Assembly: GCF_000428945.1 (NCBI RefSeq) | Contig: NZ_AUAX01000017.1 | Coordinates: forward strand, 186,001-250,000 | Length of the DNA: 64,000 nt | Source: Hamadaea tsunoensis DSM 44101 | Lineage (GTDB): Bacteria > Actinomycetota > Actinomycetes > Mycobacteriales > Micromonosporaceae | Direction: 5' to 3' | Shown here: positions 60,668-64,000 of the stretch, in pieces | Numbering within the stretch: the first letter of the stretch is position 1 | Layout: every line of letters starts with the position of its first letter | Notes under the pieces: model-generated | Told to the model about the DNA's origin: nothing | The model's input: only the letters and a program-made list of their open reading frames with translations | Databases searched by the model: none | Position numbers and translations under genes: made by a program

Positions 60668-61276
60668 GTGACGACGAAGCGGAAGGTCGGCAACCTGCTG
60701 GGTCTGGCGGTGCTGTCGTACCTGCTGATGCGGCCGATGCACCCGTACGAGCTGAGCAAGGCCCTGCGGGACAACGGCGACGCGCGCAGCATCAAGTTCA
60801 ACCACGGCTCGCTCTACATGGTGGTCGGCCAGCTGGCGAAGGCCGGTTTCATCACCGAGCAGGAGACCAGCCGTGACGGCGCCCGGCCGGAGCGCACCGT
60901 CTACGCGCTCACCGAGGCCGGCCGCGCCGAGCAGCGTGACTGGCTGCGGGAGCTGGTCGAGCTGCCCGAGCACGAGTACCCGCACTTCGTCGCCGCCCTG
61001 TCGCTCGTGTCGGCGCTGCCGCCGGACGAGGTCGTCGACCTGCTGAACCGGCGCCTGGACCGGCTGACCGGCGACCGGCGGTCCACTCAGGACAACTACG
61101 ACGAGGCCGTCGGCAACGACGTGCACCCGCTCTTCCTGGTCGAGGAGGAGTACCGGCTGGCGATGCTGGACGCCGAGATCGCGTTCGTGCGCCGGTTCAT
61201 CGAGCGGATCACCGATCCGGTCGCCGGCTGGGGCGCCGGGCTCTGGGCCGCATTCCACGAGGGGGAACGATCATGA
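60668..61276 (+). CDS. PadR-family transcriptional regulator
   Basis: 202 residues. GTG 60668 is chosen from the predicted start point; GTG 60665 and TTG 60647 are alternatives. The N-terminal winged helix is KVGNLLGLAVLSYLLMRPMHPYELSKAL and FNHGSLYMVVGQLAKAGFI, followed by RTVYALTEAG. The C-terminal part is a helical dimerisation arm. It overlaps the monooxygenase gene by ATGA, so it probably controls that enzyme in response to its substrate. Confidence 0.92.
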   Translation: MTTKRKVGNLLGLAVLSYLLMRPMHPYELSKALRDNGDARSIKFNHGSLYMVVGQLAKAGFITEQETSRDGARPERTVYALTEAGRAEQRDWLRELVELPEHEYPHFVAALSLVSALPPDEVVDLLNRRLDRLTGDRRSTQDNYDEAVGNDVHPLFLVEEEYRLAMLDAEIAFVRRFIERITDPVAGWGAGLWAAFHEGERS

Positions 61277-62499
61277 CTTCAACCCGTACCGCGCTGGTCA
61301 TCGGCGGCGGGATCGCCGGGCCGGTCGCGGCCATGGCGCTGCGGAAGGCCGGCATCGACGCCACCGTCTTCGAGGCGTACGCGCAGACGGCCGACGGGGT
61401 GGGCGGCGCGCTCAGCATCGCCCCGAACGGTCAGCTGGCCCTGGACGTCATCGACGCCGGCGAGATCGTGCGGGCGGTCGGCGTACCGATGCGCGGCATG
61501 GTGATGCAGAGCTGGACGGGCAAGGTGCTCGGCGAGTTCGGCTCGGCCGACAGCGGGCCGCTCGCCGACCTGCCCGACATGCAGCTCGTCTGGCGCGGCG
61601 ACCTCTACGCCGCCCTCTACGCCGAGGCGGCCCGCCGCGGCATCCGCATCGAGCACGGCCGCCGGCTGGTCGGGCTGACCGAGACGGCCGACGGGGTGAC
61701 CGCCCGGTTCGCCGACGGCACGACCGCGACGGCGGACATCCTGATCGGCGCCGACGGCATCCGCTCGGCGGTCCGCGGCCTCATCGACCCGGCCGCCCCG
61801 AGTCCGCGCTACGCCGGACTGCTCGGCTTCGGCGCTCAGGTCGCGGCGACCGGGCTTCCATCCACACAGGACAAGATGCACATGGTCTTCGGCAAGCGGG
61901 CCTTCTTCGGCTACCAGGTCTCCGATGACGGCGACGGCGGCTGGTTCGTCAACCTGCCGCACAAGGAGCCGATGTCGCGTACCGAGGCGATGCGGGTGCC
62001 GAACGATGAGTGGCTGCGCCGCCTGGCCGCCCAGTTCACCGAGGACCGCGTCCCCGCGCGGGAGATGATCGGCCGTACGCGGCCCGAGGACCTCGTGATC
62101 ACCGGCGGACTCGAGGACATCCCGCACGTACCCGTGTGGCACCGGGGCCGGGTGTGCCTCATCGGCGACGCGGCCCACCCGACCTCGCCGAGTTCCGGGC
62201 AGGGCGCCTCGCTGGCCGTCGAGAGCGGCGTCGAGCTTGCCCGGTGCCTGCGCGACCTGCCCTACGACCAGGCGTTCGCCGCCTACGAAGGGCAGCGCCG
62301 GGCCCGCGTCGAACGCGTCATCGCCATGGCCGCGCGGACCAACAGCGACAAGGCCGCCGGCCCGGTTGCCCGGGTGATCCGGGACCTCGTGATGCCGGTC
62401 GCCATGAAGATGATGAAGCCCGAGAAGATGGCGTGGCAGTTCGCGTACCGCATCGACTGGGACGCACCGGTCCGCCCGGAGCTCGTCGCCGCCGCCTAG
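61273..62499 (+). CDS. FAD-dependent aromatic monooxygenase
   Basis: 408 residues, ATGA overlap with the PadR gene. The Rossmann motif GGGIAGPVAAMAL binds FAD, GADGIRSAVR is the DG motif and CLIGDAAHPTSPSSGQGASLAVESG is the GD motif, all of class A flavoprotein monooxygenases. It should hydroxylate an aromatic or antibiotic-type substrate using NAD(P)H. Co-transcription with a PadR regulator suggests inducible detoxification or catabolism. Substrate unknown. Confidence 0.92.
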   Translation: MTSTRTALVIGGGIAGPVAAMALRKAGIDATVFEAYAQTADGVGGALSIAPNGQLALDVIDAGEIVRAVGVPMRGMVMQSWTGKVLGEFGSADSGPLADLPDMQLVWRGDLYAALYAEAARRGIRIEHGRRLVGLTETADGVTARFADGTTATADILIGADGIRSAVRGLIDPAAPSPRYAGLLGFGAQVAATGLPSTQDKMHMVFGKRAFFGYQVSDDGDGGWFVNLPHKEPMSRTEAMRVPNDEWLRRLAAQFTEDRVPAREMIGRTRPEDLVITGGLEDIPHVPVWHRGRVCLIGDAAHPTSPSSGQGASLAVESGVELARCLRDLPYDQAFAAYEGQRRARVERVIAMAARTNSDKAAGPVARVIRDLVMPVAMKMMKPEKMAWQFAYRIDWDAPVRPELVAAA

Positions 62500-62509
62500 G
62501 ATCGGCGGC

Positions 62510-63313
62510 GTGACGACTGCCGAGGAAGCCAACGAGTCGCGGGCCCGCTCCTTCGGTGCGGCCGCCGACCTGTACGAACGCTACCGTCCCGGGTACCCCG
62601 CCGCGCTGTTCGCCCACATCGCGGCGCAGGTGCCCGGGCCGCGCGTGCTGGAGATCGGCGCGGGAACGGGCATCGCGACCAGGGAACTGCTCGCGGCCGG
62701 GCTCGACGTGACCGCCCTCGAACCGGATCCGCAGATGGCCGCCGTGCTCGCCACGAAGATCGACGCGGTACGCGTACGTGCCGGCACGTACGAGGAGTTC
62801 TCGGACCCCGTGCCGTTCGACGGTCTGGTGTGCTTCCAGGCCTGGCACTGGACGGCGGACGGGCGCGTGGACCGGGCCGCCCGGCTGCTCGGCCCGGGCG
62901 GCTATCTGGGTCTGGTGTGGAACGGCGGCGTATTCGCCGACCCGGCCGTCGAGTCCGCCGTCGAGACCCTCTACGACGAGTTCGACCTGCACGGCCACCT
63001 GCGGCCGGGCGGCATGATCGCCTCGGCGGCCGACCGGGACGTCATCGAGGATCCGGCGACGTCCGGACCGGCCGTCGAACTGGCCGCGCACCCCGATCTC
63101 GACTACCGCGGCGCCACCAAGTACGCCTGGCAGCAGGCGTATACCGCGGAGGAGTTCTGCGGCTTCCAGGCGTCCACGTCGTCGTTCCTCATCATGCCGG
63201 CGGAGCAGCGCGAGGCGCTCCTGGCCCGCACGGGAGACCTGATCCGGGAGCGGTTCGCCGACCGGATCACGGTGGACTGGTCGACGAACTGCTACAACAC
63301 CCGGCGGTACTAG
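62510..63313 (+). CDS. Class I SAM-dependent methyltransferase
   Basis: 267 residues from GTG 62510, 10 nt after the monooxygenase stop, so likely in the same operon. Motif I is VLEIGAGTGIATRELL, motif II is VTALEPDPQM, and FDGLVCFQAWHWTAD follows; YERYRPGYPAALF near the N-terminus is typical of this family. Substrate unknown. The 3' end overlaps a convergent surface-protein gene by 4 bases. Confidence 0.9.
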   Translation: MTTAEEANESRARSFGAAADLYERYRPGYPAALFAHIAAQVPGPRVLEIGAGTGIATRELLAAGLDVTALEPDPQMAAVLATKIDAVRVRAGTYEEFSDPVPFDGLVCFQAWHWTADGRVDRAARLLGPGGYLGLVWNGGVFADPAVESAVETLYDEFDLHGHLRPGGMIASAADRDVIEDPATSGPAVELAAHPDLDYRGATKYAWQQAYTAEEFCGFQASTSSFLIMPAEQREALLARTGDLIRERFADRITVDWSTNCYNTRRY

Positions 63314-64000
63314 CGCAGGCGGCGCCGCGACGCGTACAGGAGAATCGCCCCGGCCAGGAGCGCGGCGAGGCCGGCGCCGGTCAGGGGGCCCAGCGGCGAT
63401 CCGGTGACCGGCAGCGGCGGCCGCGTGGTCGGGCTGACGGGCGGCGCGGGCGTGCTGCCGGACGGGGAGACGGGCGGGGCCGGCGTCGTGGCCGACGGCG
63501 ACGGGCTGCCGTTGAGGGAGTTGCTCGGACCGGCGCTGGGCGACCCGCTGGGCGAAGGCGACCCGCTGGGTGACGCGGACGCGCTGGGCGAAGGGCTGGG
63601 GGAGACGATCGCCGCGCAGTTGGCGTGCACCTCGCCGAGCCGCAGGTGCAGAATCGGTCCACTGTAGACCTGCGTGCCGCCGGTGTCGTTGAGGACGCCC
63701 GACGCGTCGATGTCCAGCCATGCCTCCGCGGTCGGCTGGAAGGCCTGTACCGCCGGGTCCTGGTGCGGGGTCACCACGACCGTCAGCGTGCTCGGACCGA
63801 TGGTGGCGAGCCCGAGATCCGCGCCCGTGATGTCGTAGACGTTCGTGCCGATCGTCGCCGGCCGGCCCAGCACGGTGAGCTGGTTCGCGTCCGTCCGGTT
63901 GTACGCCAGGGCGATCGGCCCGATCGGCGGCGGTACGCATTCGGCGTAGGAGTCCATCGAGCCGACCGACCCGGCCGCGCCGAGCTGGACGAGATCGCGG
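63310..64000 (-). CDS. LPVTG cell-wall-anchored surface protein (5' end outside window)
   Basis: The frame is open through the last base of the window, so the ATG at 63957 is internal. At least 230 residues are visible: a beta-rich domain (LVQLGAAGSVGSMDSYAECVPPP, LTVVVTPHQDPAVQ, TQVYSGPILHLRLGEVHANC), a long Ser/Pro/Gly/Ala linker, LPVTG, a membrane helix (LTGAGLAALLAGAILLYA) and SRRRLR. This is a complete sortase anchor tail. The giant protein at 28392 ends similarly with VPVTG. No sortase gene is in the window. Confidence 0.88.
   Translation of the reverse strand, partial: RDLVQLGAAGSVGSMDSYAECVPPPIGPIALAYNRTDANQLTVLGRPATIGTNVYDITGADLGLATIGPSTLTVVVTPHQDPAVQAFQPTAEAWLDIDASGVLNDTGGTQVYSGPILHLRLGEVHANCAAIVSPSPSPSASASPSGSPSPSGSPSAGPSNSLNGSPSPSATTPAPPVSPSGSTPAPPVSPTTRPPLPVTGSPLGPLTGAGLAALLAGAILLYASRRRLR

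Noticed and set aside
1-64000. tRNA, rRNA, prophage or insertion sequences
   Set aside because: I found no tRNA-like cloverleaf, rRNA sequence, integrase, transposase or phage structural gene.

Overview
This window is very GC-rich chromosomal DNA from an actinomycete. Supporting signs are the AfsR/SARP regulator, a GTG-rich and often leaderless gene style with TANNNT -10 boxes a few bases before start codons, ECF42-type sigma factors and LPVTG/VPVTG-anchored surface proteins. A Micromonosporaceae-like host is my inference; nothing here fixes the genus. I saw no rRNA, tRNA, CRISPR array, prophage or insertion-sequence transposase.

Layout. 0-4 kb: tail of an OmpR-type response regulator, a small secreted protein and a SARP/NB-ARC/TPR regulator. 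4-9 kb: a CitA/CitB-like two-component system divergent from a nitrate/sulfonate-type ABC importer (ATPase, permease, lipoprotein receptor). 9-13 kb: an ABC exporter followed by a NarL-type kinase/regulator pair. 13-18.4 kb: an envelope block with a degenerate ABC ATPase, a polysaccharide deacetylase, a 40-residue membrane peptide too short for routine gene calling, two COG4705-type membrane proteins and another membrane protein. 18.4-26.7 kb: two secreted GH78 rhamnosidases, each preceded by a LacI-type palindrome, and an esterase. 26.8-40.3 kb: a delta-60 repeat protein, a 3,764-residue surface protein with 22 DUF11-like repeats and a wall-anchor-like tail, and a small one-domain relative. 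40.3-43.7 kb: a second NarL-type two-component system divergent from an ABC exporter. 43.8-48.6 kb: an SnoaL-fused sigma factor, SnoaL protein, phospholipase D family protein, RDD protein and small unknowns. 48.6-53.7 kb: a CHAT protease-NTPase-TPR protein divergent from a TPR protein. 53.7-57.9 kb: two DGPF/ECF42 sigma modules and an epoxide-hydrolase-like enzyme. 58-64 kb: NUDIX, VIT1-like transporter, lipoprotein, PadR-monooxygenase operon, methyltransferase and the C-terminal part of an LPVTG surface protein.

The strongest hidden signal is regulatory. Five promoters between 12.9 and 16.6 kb share one geometry: a direct repeat TTCAGC-N5-CTCAGC (11-bp period), then exactly 10 nt, then a -10 hexamer. 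Four of the five start codons lie 7-8 nt after the hexamer, so those genes look leaderless. This ties the degenerate ATPase, deacetylase, 40-residue peptide and both COG4705 proteins into one apparent regulon, as expected for an OmpR-family activator. The second notable locus is the CHAT-protease/TPR pair, which resembles immune-type signalling modules. A third is a family of three 68-bp palindromic repeats.
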